A stretch of DNA of 64,000 bases from Oscillospiraceae bacterium (GTDB lineage: Bacteria > Bacillota > Clostridia > Oscillospirales > CAG-382): assembly GCA_015064955.1 (NCBI GenBank), contig SVRD01000007.1:47189-111188 (forward strand). The letters are read 5' to 3'. Below are positions 52,872 to 61,749 of this stretch, in pieces (the first letter of the stretch is position 1; each line of letters opens with the position of its first letter). A program made the translations under genes and the position numbers. The notes beneath the pieces were generated by a model that was given only the letters and a program-made list of their open reading frames with translations, made no database searches and was not told the origin of the DNA.

Positions 52872-54627
52872 GCACGGAACGTGGAAGCGGCTCGTAAGAG
52901 ACAGCTTCATTTTGTCGTGCACGCGTTCACTTTCCTCGCGTTTTGTCCGTTTCTTTGAAAACGGCCCTGCAAAGATGTTGTTTTCCTCTGCAAAAAAGGT
53001 CGACTTTTTTGTGCGCGACCGTGTTACCGGTCCCTTGTTCAAAAAAATCGGCATACGTAAAAGCTTTACTATGCCCGCTCGCAACGCTATCGCTTCGTTT
53101 ATCGAGCACAACCCTGCCGCCAAGAGCCTGTCGTCATTAAGAACCGCGTTTCTGAATACATCTATGCGCTCTGTCGGTATTTTTCTTCTTACCTTCGGTA
53201 TCTATGCCGCGGCGATTTTTTTGCTTAAAAGCTATATCTCGCTCACACTCGGCAGCGCGGCGAATACCGACGATTTCGCAGTAAGTGCAATGTTTGTGCT
53301 TATAGGCTTGCTTCTTACCGCGTTTGGTGAGAAGAGTATTTTAAGAACTATTGGCAACAGCAAAATAATCGGCTCGCTGCTTTCAAACTGCTTGGGCGTC
53401 AATGATTCGTCGTTTGATCGTTATAAAGTCGGCGCGAGCGGCACGGCGGTCGGCATTTCGTTCTTGCTCGGCTCGCTGTTCGGTGTTTCCACTTTGTTTT
53501 TTGCTCCCGCGAGCGTGATGCTTCTTTTAGTGCGTATTATTACGATTGTTGCAATACTTCATATTCCCGAATTCGGTTTGCTTTTGGGCATCTTGTCGGT
53601 TTCGTTTATCCCCGTGGGAACCGTTTCTGTGTTGATGCTCGTTACCTTTGTATCGTATTTTATTAAGTGTATCAGATTAAAACGAAATTTCCGTTTCGGC
53701 ACAGCAGACGCGGCTATGCTTTTGGTATTTATTGCGGTGTTTATTTCCTGCGCCGTATCGGAAAGCTCATTTTCGCTCGGAGAGCGCTATTTGCTTTGCT
53801 TTACTGCAGTATATTTCCTTGCGAAAAACCTTTTATGCTCGGAAAAGCTCGTCAACCAGACGTTCAATGCGCTGACTGTCGGCGCAAGCGTCGGAATGGC
53901 GTTATATATACTCGGCGATTTCGCCACCCTTATCCCGCAGCAGCATTTGCGTAATGCGGCGCTGTCGCTCAGTCGGCACACACTCGAGCCGAATATGCTC
54001 GCTATGCTTGTTTCGGCTTTACTGCCTTATGTGTTGTCTTCGCTTTCCCGTGGAAATTCGGGCAAAAGACGCAACGGATTTGTTTTGCTCGCGCTTGCCT
54101 GCGCGGTGTTTGTCGACAGTACACTTTTCTGGATACTTCTGATCGTCTCGACGTTTGTATATATTGCATTCGTTTATAAAGCACCCTTCGGCGCATTGTT
54201 GGGCGCAGCGGTGGTCATTCCTCCGGTTGCGGTGCTTGCAAACGATTACACTCTTTCCGGTGCCGTTTCCTTCGGAACGAGAGGTATTTACGATTCGGCG
54301 TTCAATATGGCGACCGATTCGGGAAGACACAGCTTCTGGGGTTCGTTCGCAGAGGTCGGCGGAATAATCGGATTGGTGCTTTTAGTTGTCGGATTGCTTC
54401 TTGTATTTCAAAGATTGCTTGCATATATGTCGGGTGTGCCCGGCAGTAAAACGGTACGTTACGGCGGTATCGTTGCCGCCGAGGCGGTGATGATGCTTAT
54501 CTGCGGCTCGATATTCAATCCCTTTTCCGATCTCCGTATTTATGCGGCGATGTGGTTTATATTCGGTCTTTGCGGCGCGATGTATAAGGTCATCTCTCTG
54601 CCGCAAAACGATTCGGAGGTGTCATAA
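52843..54627 (+). CDS. O-antigen-ligase-like polytopic membrane protein
   Basis: 594 aa from the ATG at 52843 with GGAG 8 bp upstream. A basic N-terminal stretch of about 110 residues is followed by some 12-14 membrane helices. A longer loop (NDYTLSGAVSFGTRGIYDSAFNMATDSGRHSFWGSF, about 470-505) holds an Arg-x-x-x-(F/W)-like segment reminiscent of O-antigen ligase/polymerase proteins. These act on undecaprenyl-linked glycans. The assignment is weak. It overlaps trmD and adjoins the DUF4330 gene with no gap. Confidence 0.6.
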   Translation: MNKARKKTYKHGTWKRLVRDSFILSCTRSLSSRFVRFFENGPAKMLFSSAKKVDFFVRDRVTGPLFKKIGIRKSFTMPARNAIASFIEHNPAAKSLSSLRTAFLNTSMRSVGIFLLTFGIYAAAIFLLKSYISLTLGSAANTDDFAVSAMFVLIGLLLTAFGEKSILRTIGNSKIIGSLLSNCLGVNDSSFDRYKVGASGTAVGISFLLGSLFGVSTLFFAPASVMLLLVRIITIVAILHIPEFGLLLGILSVSFIPVGTVSVLMLVTFVSYFIKCIRLKRNFRFGTADAAMLLVFIAVFISCAVSESSFSLGERYLLCFTAVYFLAKNLLCSEKLVNQTFNALTVGASVGMALYILGDFATLIPQQHLRNAALSLSRHTLEPNMLAMLVSALLPYVLSSLSRGNSGKRRNGFVLLALACAVFVDSTLFWILLIVSTFVYIAFVYKAPFGALLGAAVVIPPVAVLANDYTLSGAVSFGTRGIYDSAFNMATDSGRHSFWGSFAEVGGIIGLVLLVVGLLLVFQRLLAYMSGVPGSKTVRYGGIVAAEAVMMLICGSIFNPFSDLRIYAAMWFIFGLCGAMYKVISLPQNDSEVS

Positions 54628-55077
54628 ATGCAAAAGCGAAAATTCAAGCTTAATATTATTGACATTGTGATATTTATCATTGTGATCTGCTCGGTTGCGA
54701 TAATCGCATTCCGCGATACGATCAATGAAGCACTCACCAAGCCCGAAATCGAAAAGGTTCGTGTTACCGTTTCGGTTTACGGTTCGGTCAATGTCGAACG
54801 CCTTGCCGATTCGAAGGGAACCGTTGTTGTCTACCAGCCCAACACCGAAAACGACGTTACGTTTGAAATGAATATTGTTGCCGTCGATATCGAGGAAAAC
54901 TTATATACCGCACCCAATCACGTTGAAATAACACTGGAATGCAGCGGATATAAGAAATTCGGCCGCTTCTACACCGAAAGCGGCGAACGTGTTTATATAA
55001 ATACCAAATGCGCCTTTACATACGGTGAGGTGATAATCACCGGAGACGCTGTTTCCGCAGAGGTTTTGAGTAATTAA
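54628..55077 (+). CDS. DUF4330-family membrane-anchored protein
   Basis: 149 aa. MQKRKFKLNIIDIVIFIIVICSVAIIAFRD is a short basic start and one helix; the rest is an extracytoplasmic beta domain (VTVSVYGSVNVERLADSKGTVVVY, NHVEITLECSGYKKFGRFY). The size and layout match DUF4330 proteins, which often sit next to polysaccharide or O-antigen-ligase-like genes; function unknown. It starts directly after the polytopic protein, so the two probably work together. Confidence 0.7.
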   Translation: MQKRKFKLNIIDIVIFIIVICSVAIIAFRDTINEALTKPEIEKVRVTVSVYGSVNVERLADSKGTVVVYQPNTENDVTFEMNIVAVDIEENLYTAPNHVEITLECSGYKKFGRFYTESGERVYINTKCAFTYGEVIITGDAVSAEVLSN

Positions 55078-55153
55078 GGGCGGAATAGATATAATCGACA
55101 AAAAAACACAGACTACATTTCTGTATTTTGTAGAAACGACCATTATTTTACTA

Positions 55154-55182
55154 TTGATTTGCTTTTGTCGGTTTGGTATAAT
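55154..55182 (+). promoter_or_regulatory. Promoter for the HPr gene
   Basis: TTGATT (55154-55159), 17 bp, TATAAT (55177-55182), 23 bp before the ATG. Confidence 0.8.
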
Positions 55183-55205
55183 ATGATTAGTATGGGGGTA
55201 TTTAT

Positions 55206-55469
55206 ATGACTACTAAGAATATAGAAATCCAAAACGAAGTAGGACTTCACGCAAGACCTGCGACATATTTTATTCAGAAGGCCAACTCCTTCCGCAGCTC
55301 GATCTGGGTCGAAAACAGCGACAGACGTGCAAATGCGAAGAGCTTGTTGGGTGTTCTTTCGCTCGGCATTTCCAAGGGTGATATCATCACGATTCTTGCC
55401 GACGGTGTTGATGAAGAAGCGGCTGTTGACGGTCTCGTTGCGCTTATTCTCGGCGGCTTCAACGAATAA
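55206..55469 (+). CDS. ptsH: Phosphocarrier protein HPr
   Basis: 87 aa. The phospho-relay histidine is in VGLHARPATYF (His16 here) and the regulatory serine in NAKSLLGVLSLGISKG (Ser47), so both the PTS and the HPrK-type regulatory site are present. It is therefore an HPr rather than a Crh (which lacks the histidine). ptsI is not adjacent. It has its own promoter and a terminator and precedes uvrC. Confidence 0.93.
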   Translation: MTTKNIEIQNEVGLHARPATYFIQKANSFRSSIWVENSDRRANAKSLLGVLSLGISKGDIITILADGVDEEAAVDGLVALILGGFNE

Positions 55470-55485
55470 TTGAACAAAATAAATC

Positions 55486-55516
55486 GCCTTGAGCTATGTC
55501 AGTTCAGGGCATTTTT
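55486..55516 (+). terminator. Terminator after the HPr gene
   Basis: gccttgagc pairs with gttcagggc (9 bp, two G-U), then ATTTTTTG. uvrC starts 21 bp later, so some read-through is expected. Confidence 0.7.
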
Positions 55517-55530
55517 TGTAGGTATTTACG

Positions 55531-57393
55531 ATGACACGCGAAGAACTTTTTGAAAAAGCAAAGCTTTTGCCGGCAACCCCCGGTGTTTATATAATGCGAA
55601 ACCGCTCGGGTCGTATAATCTACGTCGGCAAATCCAAGGCACTGAAAAACCGCGTTTCGAGCTATTTCTCCCCATATTCCGATCACCACGGAAAGACCAG
55701 ACGAATGGTCGATTCTGTGCACGATTTCGAGGTTTATTATACCTTGACCGAGCTCGAGGCACTTATTCAGGAAAATCAGTTTATAAAGCAGTTTCAGCCG
55801 CGTTACAATATCAAGCTCAAGGACGGCGGAGGCTATCCCTATATAAAGCTTTCGAATTCGGCTTACCCCGAGTTTTCGATCGTCTATAAACGTACCGCGG
55901 GTAACGATAAATATTACGGGCCATATTCATCCTATCACGTTGCGCGGGATATTCTCGAAACAGTGAGAAAGGCGTTTTCGCTTCCGAGCTGTAACAAGGA
56001 ATTCCCAAAGGATATCGGAAAGGGAAGAGCCTGCTTGAACTATCACATCGGCAGATGCTGTGCCCCCTGCATAAAGGGAAACGTATCCGCCGACGAATAC
56101 AAGGAGCTTACCAACCGCGCGGCTTCACTTTTGAAGGGTGACGGCAAAAAGCTGGTCGCTTCGCTTGAGGAGAGTATGGAGATTGCCGCGGAGGGCTTGA
56201 ATTTCGAGCTTGCCGCAAAGCTGCGTGATTGTATTTACGCTGTTAAAAAGCTGAGCGACAAGCAGCAGATCGTCTGCTCGCCCGATATCGAGGCGGACAT
56301 TATCGGTCTTTATGCCGACGACCTCGGGAGTGCGCTTTCGCTTTTGTTCATACGCGGCGGTGCGATAGTCGACCGTGAAAATTTCTTTTTCGGCGCGGAC
56401 GAAATCATAAACAGCTCTGCGTTGGTATCGTTTTTTCAACGCTATTATGAGCTTCGCGGATATATACCGAAGCGGATTTATATTGACTATTCGCTCGATG
56501 ATGCCGACAGCGAGCTTTTCACCGAATGGCTCTGCGATAAGGCGGGATTCAAGGTCAGGCTGATAAAAGCCGAGCGAGGCGATATGCGTGCGCTTACCGA
56601 AAGAGCGAGCGAAAACGCAAAGCAGTTGATGCTCCACAAGCGCAAGAGCGAGGATAGGAAAAAGGATTTTCTTATTTCGCTGGCAAAGCTTTTGGGGCTG
56701 GAAACGCTGCCCGACAGGATCGAATCCTACGATGTTTCTCATTCCTCGGGCGAATTTACAAGCTGCGGTATGGTCGTGCTTGAGCACGGAAGCTTTGCAA
56801 AGCGCAAATACCGCGGGTTCAATATACGCACGGTAAACGACGGAAACGACCTTGCCGCGCTTGAGGAATGTATCAGACGCAGATTCTCGCACGATCCCGA
56901 TGAATCGGGCTGGGAATACCCCGATCTGCTGCTTATCGACGGCGGCGACAATCAGGTCAAGCGTGTGAGAAGCGTGCTTGACGAGCTCGGAATCGGCATC
57001 GCCGTTTTCGGAATGGTCAAGGACGAGCATCACAAAACACGAACGCTGACCGACGGCGAGAACGAAATATCGCTTATAACACGTCAGGACGCATTTGTAT
57101 TTATATATAAAATTCAGGAAGAGGTACACCGCTATTCGCTTTCGTTGATGGACGCAAAGCGCAGAAATGCAGTCAAAAAGAGCTCTTTGACCGAGATAAA
57201 GGGTGTCGGGAACGCCAAGGCAAACGATCTTATGCTTCATTTCGGTACGCTTGCGGCGCTGAAAAGTGCGAGCAAGGAGCAGATTTTGGAAGTAAAGGGC
57301 ATAAACGATGCCGTTGCCGACGCGATAATAGAGTACTTCGGAAAGGAACAAAATGAGAATAATAACCGGAACAGCAAGGGGAACGAAGCTTAA
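55531..57393 (+). CDS. uvrC: Excinuclease ABC subunit C
   Basis: 620 aa. It makes both cuts in nucleotide excision repair. GIY-YIG domain GVYIMRNRSGRIIYVGKSKALKNRVSSYF (about 16-45); Cys-rich RACLNYHIGRCCAPC (about 168); UVR motif (about 205-240); RNase H-like endonuclease with SYDVSHSSGE and LLIDGGDNQV (about 470); tandem helix-hairpin-helix end (IKGVGNAKANDLMLHFGTLAALKSASKEQI). The 3' end overlaps rsmD by 41 bp. Confidence 0.97.
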   Translation: MTREELFEKAKLLPATPGVYIMRNRSGRIIYVGKSKALKNRVSSYFSPYSDHHGKTRRMVDSVHDFEVYYTLTELEALIQENQFIKQFQPRYNIKLKDGGGYPYIKLSNSAYPEFSIVYKRTAGNDKYYGPYSSYHVARDILETVRKAFSLPSCNKEFPKDIGKGRACLNYHIGRCCAPCIKGNVSADEYKELTNRAASLLKGDGKKLVASLEESMEIAAEGLNFELAAKLRDCIYAVKKLSDKQQIVCSPDIEADIIGLYADDLGSALSLLFIRGGAIVDRENFFFGADEIINSSALVSFFQRYYELRGYIPKRIYIDYSLDDADSELFTEWLCDKAGFKVRLIKAERGDMRALTERASENAKQLMLHKRKSEDRKKDFLISLAKLLGLETLPDRIESYDVSHSSGEFTSCGMVVLEHGSFAKRKYRGFNIRTVNDGNDLAALEECIRRRFSHDPDESGWEYPDLLLIDGGDNQVKRVRSVLDELGIGIAVFGMVKDEHHKTRTLTDGENEISLITRQDAFVFIYKIQEEVHRYSLSLMDAKRRNAVKKSSLTEIKGVGNAKANDLMLHFGTLAALKSASKEQILEVKGINDAVADAIIEYFGKEQNENNNRNSKGNEA

Positions 57394-57904
57394 AACACTC
57401 CCCGGTAACGATACACGACCCACGACCGAGATCTGCAAGGAGGCGGTCTTTTCGGCAATTCAGTTCGAGCTACACGACAGAGTCGTGCTCGACCTTTTCG
57501 GCGGCTGCGGTCAGATGGCGCTCGAGGCACTTTCACGCGGTGCGGAGCGCGCGGTAATTAATGATTCTTCGCGTGCGGCTTGCGAGATAATAAAGGAAAA
57601 CGCGACAAAAACCAAGCTTATGAAGCAGTGCAGGGTAGTTACTTCCGATTGGAAGGAATATCTCCGCGGTGCTTCGGGCAGGGAAAAGTTTGGATTGGTA
57701 TTTCTCGATCCGCCCTATCAGGAGGGTATACTTGACGAGATACTTCACCGTATTCTTTATTCGGATATACTCGAAAAGGGCGCGATAATTATCTGCGAAT
57801 CCGACAAAGACGGTATCCCGAACGAGATCGAGGGATATACAAGCAAGCTTTACAGATACGGCAAGACCTACGTTACGATAATTCGTGTTCCCGAGGAGGA
57901 ATAA
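57353..57904 (+). CDS. rsmD: 16S rRNA (guanine-966-N2)-methyltransferase
   Basis: 183 aa. RIITGTARGTKLKTLPGNDTRPTTEICKEAVFSAI is the typical start; SAM motif VLDLFGGCGQMALEALSRGAERAV (about 47, with GGCGQ in place of the more usual AGSG) and catalytic DPPY as LVFLDPPYQEG (about 120). It is 3 bp ahead of coaD, the constant rsmD-coaD pair. Confidence 0.95.
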   Translation: MRIITGTARGTKLKTLPGNDTRPTTEICKEAVFSAIQFELHDRVVLDLFGGCGQMALEALSRGAERAVINDSSRAACEIIKENATKTKLMKQCRVVTSDWKEYLRGASGREKFGLVFLDPPYQEGILDEILHRILYSDILEKGAIIICESDKDGIPNEIEGYTSKLYRYGKTYVTIIRVPEEE

Positions 57905-57907
57905 AAA

Positions 57908-58393
57908 ATGAAAACAGCAATAGTTTCGGGCACGTTCGATCCGATCACAGTCGGACATCTCGACGTTATTGTACGCGCAAGCAAGCTTTTTGACCGAGTC
58001 GTTGTGGCGGTTTCCTCGAACAGCGAAAAAAAGGGACTTTTCTCCGACGAGGCTCGCGTTGCGGCGGCAAAGGCTTCGGTTGAGGGAATAGAGAATTGCT
58101 CGGTAGCGCTTTGCGAGGGTCTGCTTGCCGAATTCTGCAAGCGCTACGAAAACCCCGTTATCGTGCGCGGCGCGCGTACGGGAAGCGATTTCGACTATGA
58201 GAGAAGTATGTTCGTTATAAATAAAGAGCTTGCTTCGGTCGATACGGTGATTTTCCCCTGCGAAAGCGGTATGGACCACATCAGCTCGACCTACGTGCGC
58301 GAGCTTATCAAATACGGAAAAGATATTTCAAATGTTGTACCGCTTGGAGCAAAGGCGGTTATAGAGGATTATTTTTCCAATGAAAAGCATTAG
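57908..58393 (+). CDS. coaD: Phosphopantetheine adenylyltransferase
   Basis: 161 aa. It catalyses the penultimate step of CoA synthesis. Nucleotidyl transferase motif as GTFDPITVGHLDVI (T/HxGH, residues 9-18), RGARTGSDFDYERSMF (about 90) and ISSTYVREL (about 128). Overlaps the next gene by 14 bp. Confidence 0.96.
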   Translation: MKTAIVSGTFDPITVGHLDVIVRASKLFDRVVVAVSSNSEKKGLFSDEARVAAAKASVEGIENCSVALCEGLLAEFCKRYENPVIVRGARTGSDFDYERSMFVINKELASVDTVIFPCESGMDHISSTYVRELIKYGKDISNVVPLGAKAVIEDYFSNEKH

Positions 58394-59675
58394 AATAAAG
58401 AATACCGATATAAGATTCCTGCGCGAGCCTCTGCTCGCGCCTTTCGGATTCAAGGGTAAATATCTTACAGAGCTTTGGCAAACGGTAGTACTTATCGAAA
58501 GCGACAATTATAAATCCGCCTGCCCGACAACGATTTCGGTGCTTTGGTCGGATGCCTCTGTGTTTGTCGAGCACAGCCCCGAGGAATCGAGCGCGCTTAT
58601 GCGCGACGTGACTGCCTATGCGCTCGAAATGATAAGGGGCGAGAGCTTTGTATATCCTTATGAGCTTATAAACGGATTCTTCCTCGAGCTGAAAAGATAT
58701 GCCGATAAGATTTGTAACCGCGAGGTTGCCGAAACCTTTGTGCTCAATTCGCTTGTGGGTGTCGATTATGCGCTCTGGTCGCTTTATGCGCTCGAAAACG
58801 GCATTGACGATTTCGACGGTATAATTCCGAATCACGCGGCGCAAGCGCTTTCGAGCAAGCATACGCGGCTTGCCCATATTCCGCTTGTCAGCTATGCGGT
58901 AGGTGAGGAAAGCCTAAGAACTCTGCTCGATTCGGGCACGGGACTGCTGAAAATAAAGATCGGAAAGTCTTGCGGCGAGAATCTTACCAAGCAAGAGGAT
59001 ATGAAGTCGATGCTCGAATGGGATAAGGCGAGATTGACCGAGATCCATTCGCTCGCAAAGCGATATACGACCGATCTTTCAAACGACGGAAGAATAAAAT
59101 ATTATCTCGACGCCAACGGAAGATACGACAGCATCGAAAGGCTTTCGTCGCTTCTCGAGCACGCGGACCGAATCGGTGCTCTCGATTGTATCGAGCTTTT
59201 GGAGGAGCCGTTTTCGCCCGAAAACGAAGCCTTTGTCGGAGATTTGCCGATAACCGTAAATGCCGACGAATCGGCACATTCGCTTGCCGACGTTCAAAAA
59301 AGGCTCGCGCTCGGCTATAAAGCGGTTGCGCTCAAGCCGATTGCAAAAACAATGTCGGTTTCATTCGATATGGCGGCGGCGGTTCACAGTGCGGGAGCTT
59401 CCTGCCTTTGCGCCGACCTCACGGTAGTTCCTCTGCTTGCCGAATGGAACAAGCAGTTCGCCGCGCGTATAAATGCGTTAGGCGGTATGAATTGCGGCTG
59501 TATCGAGATAAACGGCAACCAGAACTATACAAATTGGAATTCGCTCTGCCGAATGCTTCCGAACGAGCTTGAATATGTCCCCGAGAAAAACGGAAGATTC
59601 GAGTTGGACAAAAAATTTTACGAAAACGGCGCAAGGCTGTTTGATTGCAACGGATATTTTGAATTATTCAAATAG
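58380..59675 (+). CDS. Enolase-superfamily enzyme (mandelate racemase-like)
   Basis: 431 aa. All active-site elements of the muconate-lactonizing/dipeptide-epimerase side of the superfamily are visible: K-x-K in LLKIKIGKS (about 190), metal ligands in YLDANGRY (about 240), ELLEEPFSPE (about 270) and NADESAH (about 300), and the second lysine in ALKPIAKT (about 320). This makes it a proton-abstracting epimerase, racemase or sugar-acid dehydratase; the substrate is not readable. It overlaps coaD and is 13 bp upstream of a 2-hydroxyacid dehydrogenase. Confidence 0.85.
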   Translation: MKSIRIKNTDIRFLREPLLAPFGFKGKYLTELWQTVVLIESDNYKSACPTTISVLWSDASVFVEHSPEESSALMRDVTAYALEMIRGESFVYPYELINGFFLELKRYADKICNREVAETFVLNSLVGVDYALWSLYALENGIDDFDGIIPNHAAQALSSKHTRLAHIPLVSYAVGEESLRTLLDSGTGLLKIKIGKSCGENLTKQEDMKSMLEWDKARLTEIHSLAKRYTTDLSNDGRIKYYLDANGRYDSIERLSSLLEHADRIGALDCIELLEEPFSPENEAFVGDLPITVNADESAHSLADVQKRLALGYKAVALKPIAKTMSVSFDMAAAVHSAGASCLCADLTVVPLLAEWNKQFAARINALGGMNCGCIEINGNQNYTNWNSLCRMLPNELEYVPEKNGRFELDKKFYENGARLFDCNGYFELFK

Positions 59676-59688
59676 AAAGGCTACTGCT

Positions 59689-60675
59689 ATGAAAATCGCG
59701 CTTCTTCTTGATCCCGCAACAAGAAATATGGTGTTTAACGAAAAGTGTCTCAAAAGGCTCGAAAAAAGCGGTGAGGTCGTTATCAATGAAAACGGCACCG
59801 ACTTTGACTCTGTCGCGCCGATTATCAAGGACGCCGACGTTGTCGTTACCTCTTGGGGCAACAAGCCCATCGACGAGGAATATCTCGCACTTTGTCCCAA
59901 CCTCAAGCTTCTGATCCACGCAGCAGGCTCGGTCAAGCCGGTTGTTTCCGATGCGCTGTGGAAAAAGGGCGTTCGCGTTACTGCAAGCGCAAACGTTTTG
60001 AGTATGGGTGTTTCCGAAACCGCACTCGGTTTTACTATTGCGGCATCGAAAAACTTCTTTGCACATAACGAAAATATCCACAACGGCGGCTGGGCAGAGG
60101 GCAAAGAGAACATTCGCGAGCTTTATGACCTCACTATCGGCGTTGTCGGCGGCGGTTGGGCAGGAAGACATTATATCGAGCTTATGCAGTCGTTTGACGT
60201 TGATATAGTGCTCTACGACCCGTTTATTAGCGAGGAACGTGCCTGCGAGCTTGGTGTCCGCAAGGCTGATTTCGAAACCTTGCTCAAGGAAAGCGATATC
60301 GTTTCGATACACGCACCTCAGATTCCCGAAACCTACCATATGTTCAATGCCGAAACACTCAAGCTTATGAAAAAGGATGCTGTCCTTATCAATACCGCAC
60401 GCGGCACGATCATCGACGAAAATGCACTCTACAATCATATGCTCGAGGGCAATCTTAAATATGCCTGCCTCGACGTTACCGATCCCGAGCCCCCCGCGGC
60501 AGACAATCCTTTGCGCAGTATCAAAAACTGCATAATGACTCCTCACCTTGCGGGACTTGCAAACAACGGTCTTAAAAAGATCGGTCAGCACGTTTGCGAG
60601 GAGCTCGAGCTGTTTATTTCCGATGGCAAGCTCGAAACCGAGGTTACCGAGGAAATGCTCGCGCGTATGGCTTAG
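59689..60675 (+). CDS. D-isomer-specific 2-hydroxyacid dehydrogenase
   Basis: 328 aa from the ATG at 59689 (AAAGG ahead); the track's longer start lies in the previous gene. NAD-binding motif GVVGGGWAGRHYIELM (about 150, an altered GxGxxG) and catalytic triad residues: Arg in NTARGTIID (about 240), Glu in DVTDPEPPAADNPL (about 265) and His in MTPHLAGLANN (about 285). The substrate is unknown; pairing with an enolase-superfamily enzyme suggests sugar-acid breakdown. Confidence 0.88.
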   Translation: MKIALLLDPATRNMVFNEKCLKRLEKSGEVVINENGTDFDSVAPIIKDADVVVTSWGNKPIDEEYLALCPNLKLLIHAAGSVKPVVSDALWKKGVRVTASANVLSMGVSETALGFTIAASKNFFAHNENIHNGGWAEGKENIRELYDLTIGVVGGGWAGRHYIELMQSFDVDIVLYDPFISEERACELGVRKADFETLLKESDIVSIHAPQIPETYHMFNAETLKLMKKDAVLINTARGTIIDENALYNHMLEGNLKYACLDVTDPEPPAADNPLRSIKNCIMTPHLAGLANNGLKKIGQHVCEELELFISDGKLETEVTEEMLARMA

Positions 60676-60704
60676 TTGACAGATGCAGTTTTATATGATA
60701 TAAT
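60676..60704 (+). promoter_or_regulatory. Strong promoter for the 60735 surface protein
   Basis: TTGACA (60676-60681), 17 bp, TATAAT (60699-60704): consensus boxes starting right after the previous stop codon. Confidence 0.9.
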
Positions 60705-60734
60705 TAACCATAAATTTAATTTGGAGGCAAAACA

Positions 60735-61538
60735 ATGAAAAAGATTCTTGCAATAGTTTTCGCGGCAATCTTTTGCGTCGCTTGCGCTGTTACTGCATTC
60801 GCAGGCGAATATACCGTTGGCGGCGATGGCAACGCTGTTTATGACAACGCTATCGGTTACGTTTTTGACATTCAGGACATCAACGGCACTATCGAAGGTG
60901 AAGACGCTACTATCGTTACCTCGGTAGACAACCTCTCGAAGTGCGGCTCTTGGGCTATCTGGCTTGTTGCTGAAGAAATCGGCGACACCGGCGTTTACAA
61001 GGCTGTTACCGACGGTGCGGCTATGGGCGGCTCTTCTCCCTCCGTTACTCTCGAGGACAACCAGATCATCATCGTAGTCCACTCTTCTTCTTCTAACCCC
61101 AACGATGCGGCTACCTATCCCAACTGGGAAGATAAGGTTGCTTGTCTCGCTATCAAGACCGGTGACTGCTTGGTATTCGACGGTATCAACATCGACGCAG
61201 GCACTTGCGTTAACGGTACTATGACTGTTGTTACTCAGGAAGACGTAGACAACGGCAATATTCCCGAAACCTCTGTTCCCGAAGCTGAAAGCTCCGAAGT
61301 AGTTGAAGAAAGCTCCGAAGCAGTTGAAGAAAGCTCCGAAGCAGAAGCAGAATCCTCTGCAACTGTTGAAGAAAGCAAGACCGAAAGCAAGGCAGAAGCT
61401 TCTGTTGAAGATCCCGACGTAAACACCTCTGACATCGAAACCGAAGACGGCGGTCTCGGCGTATGGCTCTGGGTTATCATCGGCGCGGCAGTAGTTATCG
61501 TTGCATTGGTTGTAGTTCTTGTTATCAAGAAGAAATAA
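60735..61538 (+). CDS. Abundant membrane-anchored surface protein, unknown function
   Basis: 267 aa. Signal peptide (MKKILAIVFAAIFCVACAVTAFA), an extracellular domain of about 150 residues (two cysteines in SKCGSW and VACLAIKTGDCLVF), a low-complexity stalk with ESSE repeats (about 180-225), and a C-terminal helix with KKK. TTTGGAGGC lies before the ATG. A consensus promoter and a codon choice close to that of hup and rpsP (gct, gtt, atc, ggc) suggest a high expression level. The outer domain is not recognised. Confidence 0.75.
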   Translation: MKKILAIVFAAIFCVACAVTAFAGEYTVGGDGNAVYDNAIGYVFDIQDINGTIEGEDATIVTSVDNLSKCGSWAIWLVAEEIGDTGVYKAVTDGAAMGGSSPSVTLEDNQIIIVVHSSSSNPNDAATYPNWEDKVACLAIKTGDCLVFDGINIDAGTCVNGTMTVVTQEDVDNGNIPETSVPEAESSEVVEESSEAVEESSEAEAESSATVEESKTESKAEASVEDPDVNTSDIETEDGGLGVWLWVIIGAAVVIVALVVVLVIKKK

Positions 61539-61553
61539 TCATTAAAAGAATAT

Positions 61554-61582
61554 AAGGGCTTGTAAATCAAGCCCTTTTTTTC
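61554..61582 (+). terminator. Terminator after the surface protein gene
   Basis: aagggctt pairs with aagccctt (8 bp, loop gtaaatc), followed by TTTTTCTTT. Confidence 0.85.
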
Positions 61583-61605
61583 TTTGCTTTCGTGAAATAA
61601 TATGA

Positions 61606-61634
61606 TTGATGCTTTTCTAAAAATGTGCTATAAT
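61606..61634 (+). promoter_or_regulatory. Promoter for the XRE regulator
   Basis: TTGATG (61606-61611), 17 bp, TATAAT (61629-61634). A leader of about 110 nt follows, holding an inverted repeat cggttga/tcaaccg (61667-61691). Confidence 0.75.
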
Positions 61635-61749
61635 GAAAACACACAGATGATATTTTGCTCTACTGCCGGTTGATTTCTCCCCACTCAACCGTTGGTATGT
61701 GGAGTTTTTTATAAAAACCGTTTATTATATAAGCGAAAGGAGGAGGTAT

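Noticed and set aside
61290-61400. Repeat array, possible CRISPR
   Set aside because: The repeats are codons for the Glu/Ser stalk of the surface protein; no spacers or cas genes exist in the window.
61635-61749. Riboswitch or T-box in the XRE leader
   Set aside because: Only one 7-bp inverted repeat is visible and none of the conserved T-box or riboswitch motifs.
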